A DNA stretch of 64,000 nt from Clostridium_B lapidicellarium. Lineage in GTDB: Bacteria > Bacillota > Clostridia > Clostridiales > Clostridiaceae. The stretch lies in NCBI RefSeq assembly GCF_041224415.1, contig NZ_JBGFFE010000001.1, positions 124,001 to 188,000 of the forward strand, in the 5' to 3' direction. The notes below the pieces were generated by a model. The model was not told the origin of the DNA. It ran no database searches and saw nothing but the letters and a program-made list of their open reading frames with translations. The stretch's first letter is position 1. Each line of letters starts with the position of its first letter. A program made the translations under genes and the position numbers. Positions 35,279-44,497 of this stretch are shown here, piece after piece.

Positions 35279-36613
35279 TCATTTCACCTCACTGTTTTCA
35301 TTTATAATATCTATTAGATCATTTCCTGTATAATCACATACGAGTACTTCTCTTCCTAAAGCCTTCTCCAAATCCTCTAAAGTAACATCATCCAAAAACG
35401 CTCTCTTTTTCGACCTGGAAATCTCATATCCTTTCCTAAGCATACATTCAGGTATGATTACATATTTTCCTAAGCTGTCATCTTTAACCTGGTCTATTAT
35501 ATCTGCTGCCGTAATAAGTCCTGCTACAGTTATAGTATTGCCAAAGAAATTATTTATTATCTTTTTTACTTCAATTGCTATATCCGGATTTTTTTCTGAT
35601 ATTCTGTCGGCAGCAAATTTTACATCCCTGTAAGCCAAATCCCCAGTCAAAAAAGTAAAAGAGCCTCTTCTATCCATTTTCAAATAATCGATATTTTTAT
35701 CTAAATTATCCCTAAAAATCCTTACTACTCCCACGCCGTCTTCCAATTGACTATAATCTTCATAAAATTTCGAATTTGGAATTTTGCTGCCTGAGACAAG
35801 ATAAAATTCGTCGGAAAGCCTCACAAAAGGGGCTCCTGTTTCATATAGATATTTGTGCTGAAGTTTTTCCGCAATTTGCAGCTGCTTTCCTGCAGAAATA
35901 CTGTCGTATTGTTTCAGTTTAAAAAGTCCCTTCCTGTATTTTGTAACTCCCAGCGGCACTACTGCCACATTCTCAATTCCCGGATACAACTTATACAAAT
36001 CCTCTACGGTCTTTTTAAACTCCAGTCCGTCGTTTATACCGGGACACAGTACTATCTGACAATTTATCTTTATTCCATTTTCAGTAAGTTTCTTCAGCCG
36101 ACTATATATATTTCCCGCAAACTTATTGTTGAGCATTTTTACCCTCAGCTCAGGGTTGGTAGTATGTACTGACACATTTATAGGGCTAATTCTATACTTG
36201 ATTATCCTATCTATATCTTCGTCAGCCATATTGGTAAGAGTTACAAAATTTCCCTGGAAAAAGGCCAGTCTTGAATCATCGTCCTTAAAATAGAGGGTCT
36301 TTCTCATTCCCGGAGGAAGTTGATCTATAAAACAAAAAATACAATTATTATGGCAATTCCTGGGCTTATCTAAAATAGCCTCTTCAAACTCCACTCCTAG
36401 ATCCTCGTCATATTCCTTTTCTATTTCAAGTTTCCATATTTCCCTGCCCTTTTTCTCTATCTCCACTTCCACATATTCATTACTCATCAAATACTTATAA
36501 TCTATAATATCCTTAACTTCAATGCTATTGACAGATAAAAGACAATCTCCCCTTTCTATTCCCATTTCCTCTGCGATACTTCCGGGTCTTACAGATTTAA
36601 TTTTATTTTCCAT
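35279..36613 (-). CDS. PDZ/radical-SAM DUF512 protein of unknown function
   Basis: The 444 residues begin with a PDZ-like domain (about 1-70; RPGSIAEEMGIERGD), then a radical-SAM-type cluster motif with cysteines at 87, 91 and 94 (CxxxCxxC), a barrel region, and a C-terminal DUF512 domain. No signal peptide is seen. The reaction is unknown; similar proteins are conserved in clostridia and cyanobacteria. TAGGAG precedes the ATG. It sits three bases before der, which suggests a link to ribosome or translation functions, but only by position. Confidence 0.85.
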   Translation of the reverse strand: MENKIKSVRPGSIAEEMGIERGDCLLSVNSIEVKDIIDYKYLMSNEYVEVEIEKKGREIWKLEIEKEYDEDLGVEFEEAILDKPRNCHNNCIFCFIDQLPPGMRKTLYFKDDDSRLAFFQGNFVTLTNMADEDIDRIIKYRISPINVSVHTTNPELRVKMLNNKFAGNIYSRLKKLTENGIKINCQIVLCPGINDGLEFKKTVEDLYKLYPGIENVAVVPLGVTKYRKGLFKLKQYDSISAGKQLQIAEKLQHKYLYETGAPFVRLSDEFYLVSGSKIPNSKFYEDYSQLEDGVGVVRIFRDNLDKNIDYLKMDRRGSFTFLTGDLAYRDVKFAADRISEKNPDIAIEVKKIINNFFGNTITVAGLITAADIIDQVKDDSLGKYVIIPECMLRKGYEISRSKKRAFLDDVTLEDLEKALGREVLVCDYTGNDLIDIINENSEVK

Positions 36614-36632
36614 ATGTATAAAACTCCTATTT

Positions 36633-37628
36633 TTAAACTAAACTCAATAGAAACATAAGGATTCCTGAAATAACGGCACAACTGGGTATAGTGAATATCC
36701 AGGTTACAACTATGTCCTTGGCTACGGCCCACCTTACTGCAGAAAACCTTTTAGCAGATGCAACTCCCATTATGGATGTAGTTATTATATGAGTTGTGCT
36801 GACAGGTGCATCAAACATAGTAGCTGTAAATATAACTGCCGAAGCCCCCATTTCCGCCGAGAACCCATTTACAGGAGTCATTCTGGCCATTTTACTTCCC
36901 ATGGTTTTTATTATTTTTTTCCCTCCGAGACTTGTACCCAATGCCATGGACAATGCACAGCATATTTTCACCCACAAGGGCACTGAAAATTCATGAAGAA
37001 ATCCTGCACTCACCAGCGTCATTGTTATTATTCCCATGGTCTTCTGTGCATCATTGCCGCCGTGGTTTAAAGCTATCAACATGGCTGAAAATATCTGGGC
37101 CTTAGAAAAAATTTTTGTAACTGTATGCGGTCTTGTATTTCTAAGTATCATATTCATGAAACTCATAAATGCAAACCCAGCTATAAATCCTATTAATGGT
37201 GACAATATTAGCCAGAGTATAACTTTCCAAAAAAGCCCTGACCAATTGACTATTAGAAATGAACTTTTATAGACAATAGCAGATCCCACCAGCCCACCTA
37301 TGAGGGCATGAGAAGAACTGCTCGGTATGCCAAAATACCAGGTTATCAGATTCCAAATTATAGCTCCCAGCAAAGCAGCTATAATTACAATTTGTGTAAT
37401 ATCATTCGGATTTACTATGCCATTACCCACCGTCTGGGCAACTTTCACACTCATGAAAGCCCCTGCAAAATTTAAGGAAGCCGACATTACAACAGCTTCT
37501 CTCATAGTCATCACTCTGGTAGACACAACGCAGGCTATGGCATTAGCACTATCGTGAAAGCCATTTATAGTATCAAATATCATTGCAACTACAACTATTG
37601 TTACAGTTAAAATTAGAGAACTAGGCAT
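36633..37628 (-). CDS. pit: PiT family inorganic phosphate transporter
   Basis: A low-affinity ion-coupled phosphate permease. The 331 residues are almost all hydrophobic helices and carry the duplicated family motif in DTINGFHDSANAIA near the start and LNHGGNDAQKTMG in the second half. The start overlaps the DUF47 gene end by eight bases, the usual DUF47-pit pairing. GAAGGAG precedes the ATG. It lies next to the high-affinity pst genes. Confidence 0.95.
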   Translation of the reverse strand: MPSSLILTVTIVVVAMIFDTINGFHDSANAIACVVSTRVMTMREAVVMSASLNFAGAFMSVKVAQTVGNGIVNPNDITQIVIIAALLGAIIWNLITWYFGIPSSSSHALIGGLVGSAIVYKSSFLIVNWSGLFWKVILWLILSPLIGFIAGFAFMSFMNMILRNTRPHTVTKIFSKAQIFSAMLIALNHGGNDAQKTMGIITMTLVSAGFLHEFSVPLWVKICCALSMALGTSLGGKKIIKTMGSKMARMTPVNGFSAEMGASAVIFTATMFDAPVSTTHIITTSIMGVASAKRFSAVRWAVAKDIVVTWIFTIPSCAVISGILMFLLSLV

Positions 37629-38244
37629 TTTTCATTACTACTCCTTCAACAACATTTGCCAAGTCCTCACAGGCATCCAATGTATCTTCAAGATATTGAT
37701 ATATTTCTCTCCACTTTATGACATCTATAACTTTCATATTTGATCTGAATATATCTCCAATAGCCTTTCTTGAAAGTACATCTCCTTGTTCTTCTATCCT
37801 ATTTACATCTATTATAATACGGGGAAGTTTCTTACTTGTTTTCATATTTTTCAATTCTTCCATCAACACTATTATTTGTTTACAGGACTCCACTATCATA
37901 TCAGCCAACTGAAAAGCCTCTTCAGTACATTTATTTACATTTAGCATAACAAACCTGCTGGCAGTAGATTCTATTAAATCAACAATATCATCCATATCCT
38001 TAGCTATGATATATATATCTTCTCTGTCAAAAGGAGTAATAAATGTCTTATTTAGCTGTTCCAATATTTCATGTTGTTTTTTATCTCCTTCATGTTCCGC
38101 TTCCTTTATCTTTCTAAGATTTTCATCTGAATTTTTCAGATCATGCATGAAATTCCACAACAGCTTTGATGCCCTGTAAGCAATATCAGCTGTCTGTGTA
38201 AAAAATATATAAAACTTATCTTCCTTGGGAGTAAAAGTAAACAT
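37621..38244 (-). CDS. DUF47 PhoU-like partner of the PiT transporter
   Basis: DUF47 proteins are helical PhoU relatives that are thought to control PiT transporters. The 207 residues contain the repeated acidic helix pattern (AEHEGDKKQHE; IEEQGDVLSRKAI). ATG 38244 is chosen because AGGAGG lies six bases upstream; the open frame runs 18 codons further without support. Its end overlaps pit by eight bases. Confidence 0.92.
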   Translation of the reverse strand: MFTFTPKEDKFYIFFTQTADIAYRASKLLWNFMHDLKNSDENLRKIKEAEHEGDKKQHEILEQLNKTFITPFDREDIYIIAKDMDDIVDLIESTASRFVMLNVNKCTEEAFQLADMIVESCKQIIVLMEELKNMKTSKKLPRIIIDVNRIEEQGDVLSRKAIGDIFRSNMKVIDVIKWREIYQYLEDTLDACEDLANVVEGVVMKNA

Positions 38245-38319
38245 CATATACCTCCTACTTATTGAGAATGTTAATTTCGACCTAATAAAGTATAACATAA
38301 AATTAATAAAAATTAAATG

Positions 38320-38352
38320 AAAAAAGTTTCAAGCACATTACTGCTCAAAACT
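38320..38352 (-). terminator. Terminator after phoU
   Basis: An 11-bp stem with two mismatches (38342-38352 with 38325-38335) runs into a TTTTTT tract on the minus strand. It ends the pst operon and separates it from the DUF47-pit pair. Confidence 0.65.
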
Positions 38353-38378
38353 CAAAAAATTATATATTTATTTTACTT

Positions 38379-39035
38379 TTACTCGTTTAAATCCTTCTGT
38401 TCTCCTGTAACAAGGTATATGGTACCTTCACATATATTCGTAGCACGATCTGCTATTCTCTCCAGATACTTGCACACAAGCACCAGCTGTATCATCTGGT
38501 TTACCTTGCTGTCATCTTTTTCTGCAATCTTTATCATATCGGTAAAAACCCTTTTAAACAAAGCATCTATTTTGTCATCCAGTTCACAGCACCGATAAGC
38601 TTTATCTAAATCCCTCTGCACATATGAATCCAGGGATACTTTTATCATTTCATTAACTATATCCGACATCTCAGGTATATCTATAAGCCTTTTTATATAT
38701 TTCTCATTCTTAAGCCTCAGAGTTATTTTTGCAATATCCACAGCATGATCTGCCATTCTTTCAAGATCCATTACGAGTTTGGAATTTGTAAATATCGTCC
38801 TTAAATCTATAGCAAGAGGCTGTTCTTTTGCAGTTATCTTTATGCACTTATCCTCTATTTCCCTCTGTAGGTCGTCTACCAGGTCATCATTTTCTATAGT
38901 TTGTTCCGCCAGCTCCACATCCTGATTCACCAGAGAATCTACACATTGATGTATTTGCTTTTCAACTATACTGCCCATTCTGAGCACATCATTGTGAATC
39001 TCTTTTAATTCACTGTCAAATGCCCTCCTTGTCAT
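38379..39035 (-). CDS. phoU: Phosphate-specific transport regulator PhoU
   Basis: PhoU links Pst transport to the PhoR kinase and limits phosphate uptake. The 218 residues are two similar three-helix bundles with the PhoU metal motifs (DLERMADHAVDIA and YLERIADRATNI). GAGGTG precedes the ATG. It is the last gene of the pstSCAB-phoU set. Confidence 0.97.
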   Translation of the reverse strand: MTRRAFDSELKEIHNDVLRMGSIVEKQIHQCVDSLVNQDVELAEQTIENDDLVDDLQREIEDKCIKITAKEQPLAIDLRTIFTNSKLVMDLERMADHAVDIAKITLRLKNEKYIKRLIDIPEMSDIVNEMIKVSLDSYVQRDLDKAYRCCELDDKIDALFKRVFTDMIKIAEKDDSKVNQMIQLVLVCKYLERIADRATNICEGTIYLVTGEQKDLNE

Positions 39036-39084
39036 AATCTATCACCTCTTAAATTATTTAATCATATTAGATTGTCCCATAATT

Positions 39085-39834
39085 CTATCCAAACCTTCCT
39101 GTAATATAATCCTCCGTTCTTTTGTCCTTAGGTTTATAGAAGATATTTTCGGTTTTGCCGTCTTCCACAACTTCGCCATTTAGAAAGAAAGCTGTATAAT
39201 CGGAGATTCTTCCGGCCTGCTGCATATTATGGGTTACTATTATTATAGTATATTTTTTCTTTAATATGTCCATAAGTTCCTCTATTTTAAGAGTTGATAT
39301 CGGATCAAGGGCGGAAGTGGGTTCATCCATCAAAAGTACATCCGGTTCAACTGCAAGAGTTCTGGCTATACAGAGCCTCTGCTGCTGACCTCCCGAGAGA
39401 CCCAGTGCATTTCTGTTAAGTCTGTCTTTTACCTCATCCCATATAGCTGCGCCTTTCAAGCTTTTTTCAACTATTTCATCCAGTTTGCCCTTATTCTTTA
39501 CCCCATGTATTCTGGGTCCATAAGCTACGTTATTGTATATGGACATGGGGAAAGGATTGGGTGCCTGAAAAACCATTCCAATTCTCTTTCTCAAATCTAT
39601 AACATCATAATCACTGTAGACGTCCTTGTCTTCAAATAAAACTTCCCCTTCAATTTTAACTGAATCTATAAGATCATTCATCCTGTTTAAAGTCCTTAAA
39701 AATGTGGACTTTCCACAGCCAGAAGGACCTATAAGTGCTGTAACTGAATTTTTTTTCACCTTCAAATTCACTTTTTTAAGAGCCTGCACAGTTCCATAGT
39801 ATAAATCAAGATTTGCGGTCTGTATTATATACAT
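39085..39834 (-). CDS. pstB: Phosphate ABC transporter ATP-binding protein
   Basis: PstB is the ATPase of the high-affinity phosphate importer. The 249 residues hold Walker A GPSGCGKST, signature LSGGQQQR, Walker B LLMDEPTSALD and the switch His in IVTHNMQQ. GGGAGG precedes the ATG. It sits 12 bases after pstA. Confidence 0.98.
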   Translation of the reverse strand: MYIIQTANLDLYYGTVQALKKVNLKVKKNSVTALIGPSGCGKSTFLRTLNRMNDLIDSVKIEGEVLFEDKDVYSDYDVIDLRKRIGMVFQAPNPFPMSIYNNVAYGPRIHGVKNKGKLDEIVEKSLKGAAIWDEVKDRLNRNALGLSGGQQQRLCIARTLAVEPDVLLMDEPTSALDPISTLKIEELMDILKKKYTIIIVTHNMQQAGRISDYTAFFLNGEVVEDGKTENIFYKPKDKRTEDYITGRFG

Positions 39835-39846
39835 TAGTTTCCCTCC

Positions 39847-40737
39847 CTATTTCTTACCCGTATAGGATTCATATATCTTCTTACCTATTATTCTTGCTAA
39901 AAAGTTAAATAACAATACCATAATTACCAGAACTGCAGATGCCTTATTGGCTATTTCTGCTGCATCAGGTACCATACCTTCCGAATTGAGTTTCCATATA
40001 TAAACTGCCAAACTCTCCGCCGGCCTCATCACACTGAATGCCGAGCCGCTGTTTGTCAAACTGAAAAATGAGAAATTCAATTTAGGTGCAGTCATTCCGG
40101 CAGTATACAAAAGTGCCGCTGCCTCACCAAATATTCTTCCTGCTGCAAGTATAACCCCTGTTAAAATCTGGGGTATAGCTGATGGAAGAACAACCCTGGA
40201 TATAGTCTGCCATCTAGTTGCACCAAGCCCAAGACTTGCTTCTTTCACAGGAGCTGCAGCTGCAGTTATGGCATTTTCACTTACTCTAGTTAAAGCGGGC
40301 AAATTCAAAACCGATATGGCAAGTGCTCCGGATAAAAGTGTGAACCCCCAGTGAGTTGCATTTACAAATATAAGAAGTCCAAACAGTCCAACTACAATGG
40401 ATGGAAGAGAAGCCATGGTCTCTATACACAGCCTTATGGCATTTAAAAAGAAACCTTTTTTAGCATATTCAGATAAATATATGCCTGCACCTATTCCAAA
40501 GGGTACACTTATAATAAGTGAAACTACAAGCAGATAAAAGGAGTTAAAAAGCTGAGGGCCGATGCCCCCTCCTGCCTCTCCGAATTTTGCATCTCCAAAC
40601 AAAAATGACGGCTTAAAAAAGCCTATTCCTTTAAACAATATATATCCTATCAGGGCAACAAGAAGAATCACTATAAAAGCCGTAACTGCATAAAAAATTC
40701 CCGTCCAAATCTTATCCTTCGTCTTGGCATCTATCAT
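39847..40737 (-). CDS. pstA: Phosphate ABC transporter permease PstA
   Basis: PstA is one of the two membrane subunits of the phosphate importer. The 296 residues have six predicted helices and the coupling segment GLGATRWQTISRVVLPSA, which touches PstB. The ATG overlaps the pstC stop by four bases. Confidence 0.97.
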   Translation of the reverse strand: MIDAKTKDKIWTGIFYAVTAFIVILLVALIGYILFKGIGFFKPSFLFGDAKFGEAGGGIGPQLFNSFYLLVVSLIISVPFGIGAGIYLSEYAKKGFFLNAIRLCIETMASLPSIVVGLFGLLIFVNATHWGFTLLSGALAISVLNLPALTRVSENAITAAAAPVKEASLGLGATRWQTISRVVLPSAIPQILTGVILAAGRIFGEAAALLYTAGMTAPKLNFSFFSLTNSGSAFSVMRPAESLAVYIWKLNSEGMVPDAAEIANKASAVLVIMVLLFNFLARIIGKKIYESYTGKK

Positions 40738-41627
40738 TTGATTTCACTTCCCTTTCCTATTGCTCTTATTATCAAAATAAATACAAAAGAAACTATCAAG
40801 AGAAACAGTGCCAAAGACCAGAGCGCATCATTCCATGCAGTTCCAGATACTGTATTTCCCATATCCATAGTTAAAATACTGGTAAGCGTAGATGTAGGGC
40901 TCAAAAGATTTTTAGGAAATTTTATTGTATTTCCTATAACCATCTGTACTGCAAGGGCCTCTCCAAAAGCTCTCGCAAGTCCAAGTACAACTCCTGTGAG
41001 TATCCCATTTTTAGCTGAGGGAACTATCACTCTGGATATAGTCTGCCATCTAGTTGCCCCCAATCCATAGGAAGCTTCCATATAGCCCTTTGGAGTGGTC
41101 CTCAGTGCATCTGCTGAAATGCTTGCTATAGTCGGCAGTATCATAACACTCAGCACCAATATGCCTGCGAGCAAGCTAAATCCTATGCCGCCAAAATTTC
41201 TCTTCAAAAACGGAATAAGTACGCTAAAACCAACCCAGCCATATACTACCGATGGTATACCTACGAATAATTCCAGAGAAGGCTGTAATATTTTAGAGCC
41301 TATTTTAGGGGAAATAAAATTCATAAACACAGCAAGTGCTATACTTATAGGTGCACTTATTATGACAGCTCCTATGGAAACCAATGTAGAACCTACAAAA
41401 AATATAGCGGCCCCGAGTTCAGGTGAATTACCGTCAGGAGACCAGTTTGAAGTAAATAAAAAATGCATCAAAGGGTATCCTCTCTTCACAAATGTATTCA
41501 AACCCTTCGAAGATATAAAAATTATTATGCTAAGGGTGAGAATTATGATCATAATACCGCAGAATGTTGCAAACCCTCTCCCAATATATTCATCTTTAAG
41601 CTTATTCATAAATGATTTTTTTTCCAT
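40734..41627 (-). CDS. pstC: Phosphate ABC transporter permease PstC
   Basis: PstC pairs with PstA in the membrane. The 297 residues have an extra-long N-terminal helix region and the coupling segment GLGATRWQTISRVIVPSA, almost identical to that in PstA. GAGG precedes the ATG. It follows pstS after a gap holding a large hairpin that could lower expression of the permease relative to PstS. Confidence 0.97.
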   Translation of the reverse strand: MEKKSFMNKLKDEYIGRGFATFCGIMIIILTLSIIIFISSKGLNTFVKRGYPLMHFLFTSNWSPDGNSPELGAAIFFVGSTLVSIGAVIISAPISIALAVFMNFISPKIGSKILQPSLELFVGIPSVVYGWVGFSVLIPFLKRNFGGIGFSLLAGILVLSVMILPTIASISADALRTTPKGYMEASYGLGATRWQTISRVIVPSAKNGILTGVVLGLARAFGEALAVQMVIGNTIKFPKNLLSPTSTLTSILTMDMGNTVSGTAWNDALWSLALFLLIVSFVFILIIRAIGKGSEIK

Positions 41628-41650
41628 ACTAATCCAACCTCAACATTAAA

Positions 41651-41684
41651 TTTGCTGGCCAACCTCTTAAAGCCAACCAGCAAA
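41651..41684 (-). terminator. Intercistronic hairpin between pstS and pstC
   Basis: TTTGCTGG and CCAGCAAA arms (41677-41684 and 41651-41658) stand between the two genes. No long T run follows, so it is more likely a partial terminator or mRNA protector. Confidence 0.55.
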
Positions 41685-41700
41685 ATATTTAAAGTAATTT

Positions 41701-42597
41701 CTATTTCATATCACCCATTGGTATATAACCAAGTTTCTTTATCGTATCTTTATTTTCACTGTTTAGTGTATAATCTATAAAGGCTTTTGCAACACCTTTT
41801 GCTTCTCCTTTTGTATACATGTGTTCATAGGACCAGAATGGATATTTCTTTGCAATTATATTTTCAGAAGTAGCTTCCACTCCTTCTATTTTCAGAGGTT
41901 TTACATTTGCCTTGACTGAATCTGTCAAATATGAAAGTGCAAGATAACTTATTGATCCCTGAGTGGTCTTGATAGCATTTTCAACATTACCGTTTGAATC
42001 CTGGGTTGTGCCGAGACCTTCTTTTTCATCTTTACCGCCCATTACAGTATCTTTAAATGTAGCTCTTGTTCCTGATGATTTAGTTCTGTTTATTATGTTT
42101 ATCTTCATATCATCTCCGCCTACATCTTTCCAGTTGGTGATCTCTCCGGTAAATATCTTCTGTATCTGATCTTTAGTCAGGTTGTCAACTTTAACGCTGG
42201 GATTTACTACCACTGCAAAACCTATGGCACATACTTTATGGTCAACCAGCTGCTTTGCCTTACTTGCATCCAATTTTGACTCCGCCGTCACATCAGAATT
42301 TCCTATATCCGCCGTTCCCTGAAGAGCCAAATTCAATCCAGTACCGCTTCCGCCTCCCTGAACATTAACTGTTGCTTTAGAATTTTTTTGTGTGAATGTC
42401 TTTCCAAGTTGTTCTGCCAGCGGCTGAAGAGCTGTGGAACCTGCAAGTGTTATCGAACCTGAAACTTCCTCTTTCTTAGTATCATTTGCATTGCTTCCTG
42501 TACTGCCACTGTTACTTCCGCCGCAGCCTGCCAAAACTCCTGTTGCCAAAACAACAGACATGATCAGCATAAGGCCTTTCAAACCTTTTTTCTTCAT
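41701..42597 (-). CDS. pstS: Phosphate-binding lipoprotein PstS
   Basis: PstS captures phosphate outside the membrane for PstCAB. The 298 residues start with a lipoprotein signal (MKKKGLKGLM then a hydrophobic stretch) and lipobox LAGC at about 22-25. A Gly/Ser/Asn linker follows, then the phosphate-binding fold with GSTALQPLAEQ and GGGSGTGLN. AAGGAGG precedes the ATG. Pho-box-like repeats upstream suggest control by PhoP. Confidence 0.97.
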   Translation of the reverse strand: MKKKGLKGLMLIMSVVLATGVLAGCGGSNSGSTGSNANDTKKEEVSGSITLAGSTALQPLAEQLGKTFTQKNSKATVNVQGGGSGTGLNLALQGTADIGNSDVTAESKLDASKAKQLVDHKVCAIGFAVVVNPSVKVDNLTKDQIQKIFTGEITNWKDVGGDDMKINIINRTKSSGTRATFKDTVMGGKDEKEGLGTTQDSNGNVENAIKTTQGSISYLALSYLTDSVKANVKPLKIEGVEATSENIIAKKYPFWSYEHMYTKGEAKGVAKAFIDYTLNSENKDTIKKLGYIPMGDMK

Positions 42598-42676
42598 AAC
42601 TCCCTAGACCTCCTTAAAATATTCATATGTAATATTTACAAAATTTATTACTACATTGTTTATAATATCCCACTAA

Positions 42677-42714
42677 AGTTAATATATTATTATACGATTG
42701 TTAATTAAAATTAA
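42677..42714 (-). promoter_or_regulatory. Candidate PhoP-binding repeats upstream of pstS
   Basis: On the minus strand TTAATT (42714-42709), TTAACA (42704-42699) and TTAACT (42682-42677) repeat with 10- and 22-base spacing, similar to TTAACA-type Pho boxes. A TATTAT -10-like element follows. The region is AT-rich, so chance matches are possible. Confidence 0.4.
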
Positions 42715-42724
42715 CATTCGAGAT

Positions 42725-42756
42725 AAAAAAATAGGCAGTCCTTATTACCACTGCCT
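42725..42756 (-). terminator. phoR terminator
   Basis: AGGCAGT and ACTGCCT arms (42750-42756 and 42733-42739) are followed by ATTTTTTT on the minus strand, just past the phoR stop. Confidence 0.8.
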
Positions 42757-42764
42757 AAATTGAA

Positions 42765-44486
42765 TCATTCGTCTAAATTTTTATTCAAATCTATGGGAAT
42801 CCTAACTGTGAATTTGCTCCCCCTGCCAACTTCACTTTCAAGTTCTATGGTTCCATTAAAAGCCAAAACTATATGCTTTACTATAGCAAGTCCAAGTCCT
42901 GTTCCTCCCGCACTTCTAGATCTGGCTTTATCTACCCTGTAAAATCTTTCAAATAATTTTTTCTGGTGTACTTTTGAAATTCCAACTCCATTATCTTCTA
43001 CGGAAACCAGATAGTCATTACCTTCAATATCCGTAGTGACATTGACTTTTCCACCATTGTCAGTATATTTTATTGCATTGTCTACTAAATTTATGATCAT
43101 CTGTTTAAACCTATCAGGATCGCCCCATATTTCCGGCGCTTCGCAGAGCTGTTTTTTAATAGTTATCTGTTTTCTGTCAGCTGAATTTTTCATTAAATAG
43201 CATATATCGTCTATTATATGATTTGCATCTATTTTCTTAGATCTGTCCATTTTGCCATTTTCTATATGAGATAAGGTTAAAATATCATTTATCAATCTGG
43301 TCAACCTGGTCGCCTCATCGTTTATTATATTCAAAAATTTATTTTTATCCTTATCATCTTCCACATATTTTAATGTCTCGGCAAAACCCATTATAGACGT
43401 AAGAGGTGTCTTCAATTCATGAGAGACATTGGCAACAAATTGGGATCTCATGTTTTCCAATTTCTTTATATCCGTTATATCCTGAACCACAGCTACTTTA
43501 CCTATTTTTTCCCTGCCGTTGATAATATATGCTCTTTTTACCCTGAGAATTCTCTCTTTGGGCCAGTGTATTTTAATTTCTCTATAATTATCTTCTTCAT
43601 CCTTGAATATATCTTCCAGTTCAAAATCCCTTATTCCATCCAGTAAATCCTTCCCTATTATGTCCTTGTGAATTCCAAATATTCTCTCTGCATAAGGGTT
43701 TACCATTATTATCTTGTAATTCATATCCACGGCAATCACACCGTTATCCATACTTTTTAATATAGCTTCCAATTTATTACGTTTATCCATGGAATCTTCA
43801 AATGTAGCCTGCAGTTTATCCGCCATATTATTGAAATTTGCAGCAAGTTGTCCTATTTCATCTCTGGATTTTATTCTCACCCTGTTTTTAAAATTTCCTC
43901 CCGCTATACTAGAGGTGACATTTTGAAGTTTTTCAACAGGCCTGACTATGGATTTTGAAAGCTTTTCAGCAAATATCAATGATACCATAACTGAAAAGAA
44001 CATTATAAGCACATAATATTTAAGATAATTCCCCTCGAGTCCTTTGATTGTCTGCATGGTAAGGGCACTTCGCATTATATACCCATCCCCAAATACAGTG
44101 GCAAAATACAGCGTTTTCTTACCTGTAGTATCACTGATCCTTATATCATAACCCATTCTATTTTTCCTAGCTTCTTTTACTTCCCTCCTGGAATTATGAT
44201 TTCCCATACTCTCCTTGGAAGCTACAGAATCGCTGAGAACTTTACCGTGCTTATCTATAAGAGTTTCTCTTATAATATTGTCTTTAAATTTCTTTATGGG
44301 AAAATCATCTTTATTTTCCGGAAGCCTGTATTGAATCACATCTATTATGATCTGGTTATTTAATTTCAGAGTCTGTTTCAAGTTTTCAATATACTCGCGG
44401 TTCTCAATAATTACAAACAGCAAAGTGGTTATGAGCATACTGAATACAAGAGTAACCAGCATAGAGAGCATCAATTTTTTTCTCAT
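42765..44486 (-). CDS. phoR: Phosphate-sensing histidine kinase PhoR
   Basis: PhoR phosphorylates PhoP when phosphate is low. The 573 residues hold an N-terminal membrane helix, an extracytoplasmic domain, a second helix (about 160-180), HAMP, a PAS domain, the phospho-His motif SHELKTPLTS and ATPase boxes DNAIKYTDNGG and GTGLGLAIVKH. It starts 11 bases after phoP. It is directly upstream of pstS but separated by a terminator. Confidence 0.93.
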   Translation of the reverse strand: MRKKLMLSMLVTLVFSMLITTLLFVIIENREYIENLKQTLKLNNQIIIDVIQYRLPENKDDFPIKKFKDNIIRETLIDKHGKVLSDSVASKESMGNHNSRREVKEARKNRMGYDIRISDTTGKKTLYFATVFGDGYIMRSALTMQTIKGLEGNYLKYYVLIMFFSVMVSLIFAEKLSKSIVRPVEKLQNVTSSIAGGNFKNRVRIKSRDEIGQLAANFNNMADKLQATFEDSMDKRNKLEAILKSMDNGVIAVDMNYKIIMVNPYAERIFGIHKDIIGKDLLDGIRDFELEDIFKDEEDNYREIKIHWPKERILRVKRAYIINGREKIGKVAVVQDITDIKKLENMRSQFVANVSHELKTPLTSIMGFAETLKYVEDDKDKNKFLNIINDEATRLTRLINDILTLSHIENGKMDRSKKIDANHIIDDICYLMKNSADRKQITIKKQLCEAPEIWGDPDRFKQMIINLVDNAIKYTDNGGKVNVTTDIEGNDYLVSVEDNGVGISKVHQKKLFERFYRVDKARSRSAGGTGLGLAIVKHIVLAFNGTIELESEVGRGSKFTVRIPIDLNKNLDE

Positions 44487-44497
44487 TTTATCACCAA

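Noticed and set aside
41095..41649. Plus-strand open frame of 184 codons
   Set aside because: It lies opposite pstC, has no ribosome site and resembles no family. It is a shadow of the membrane-protein codon pattern.
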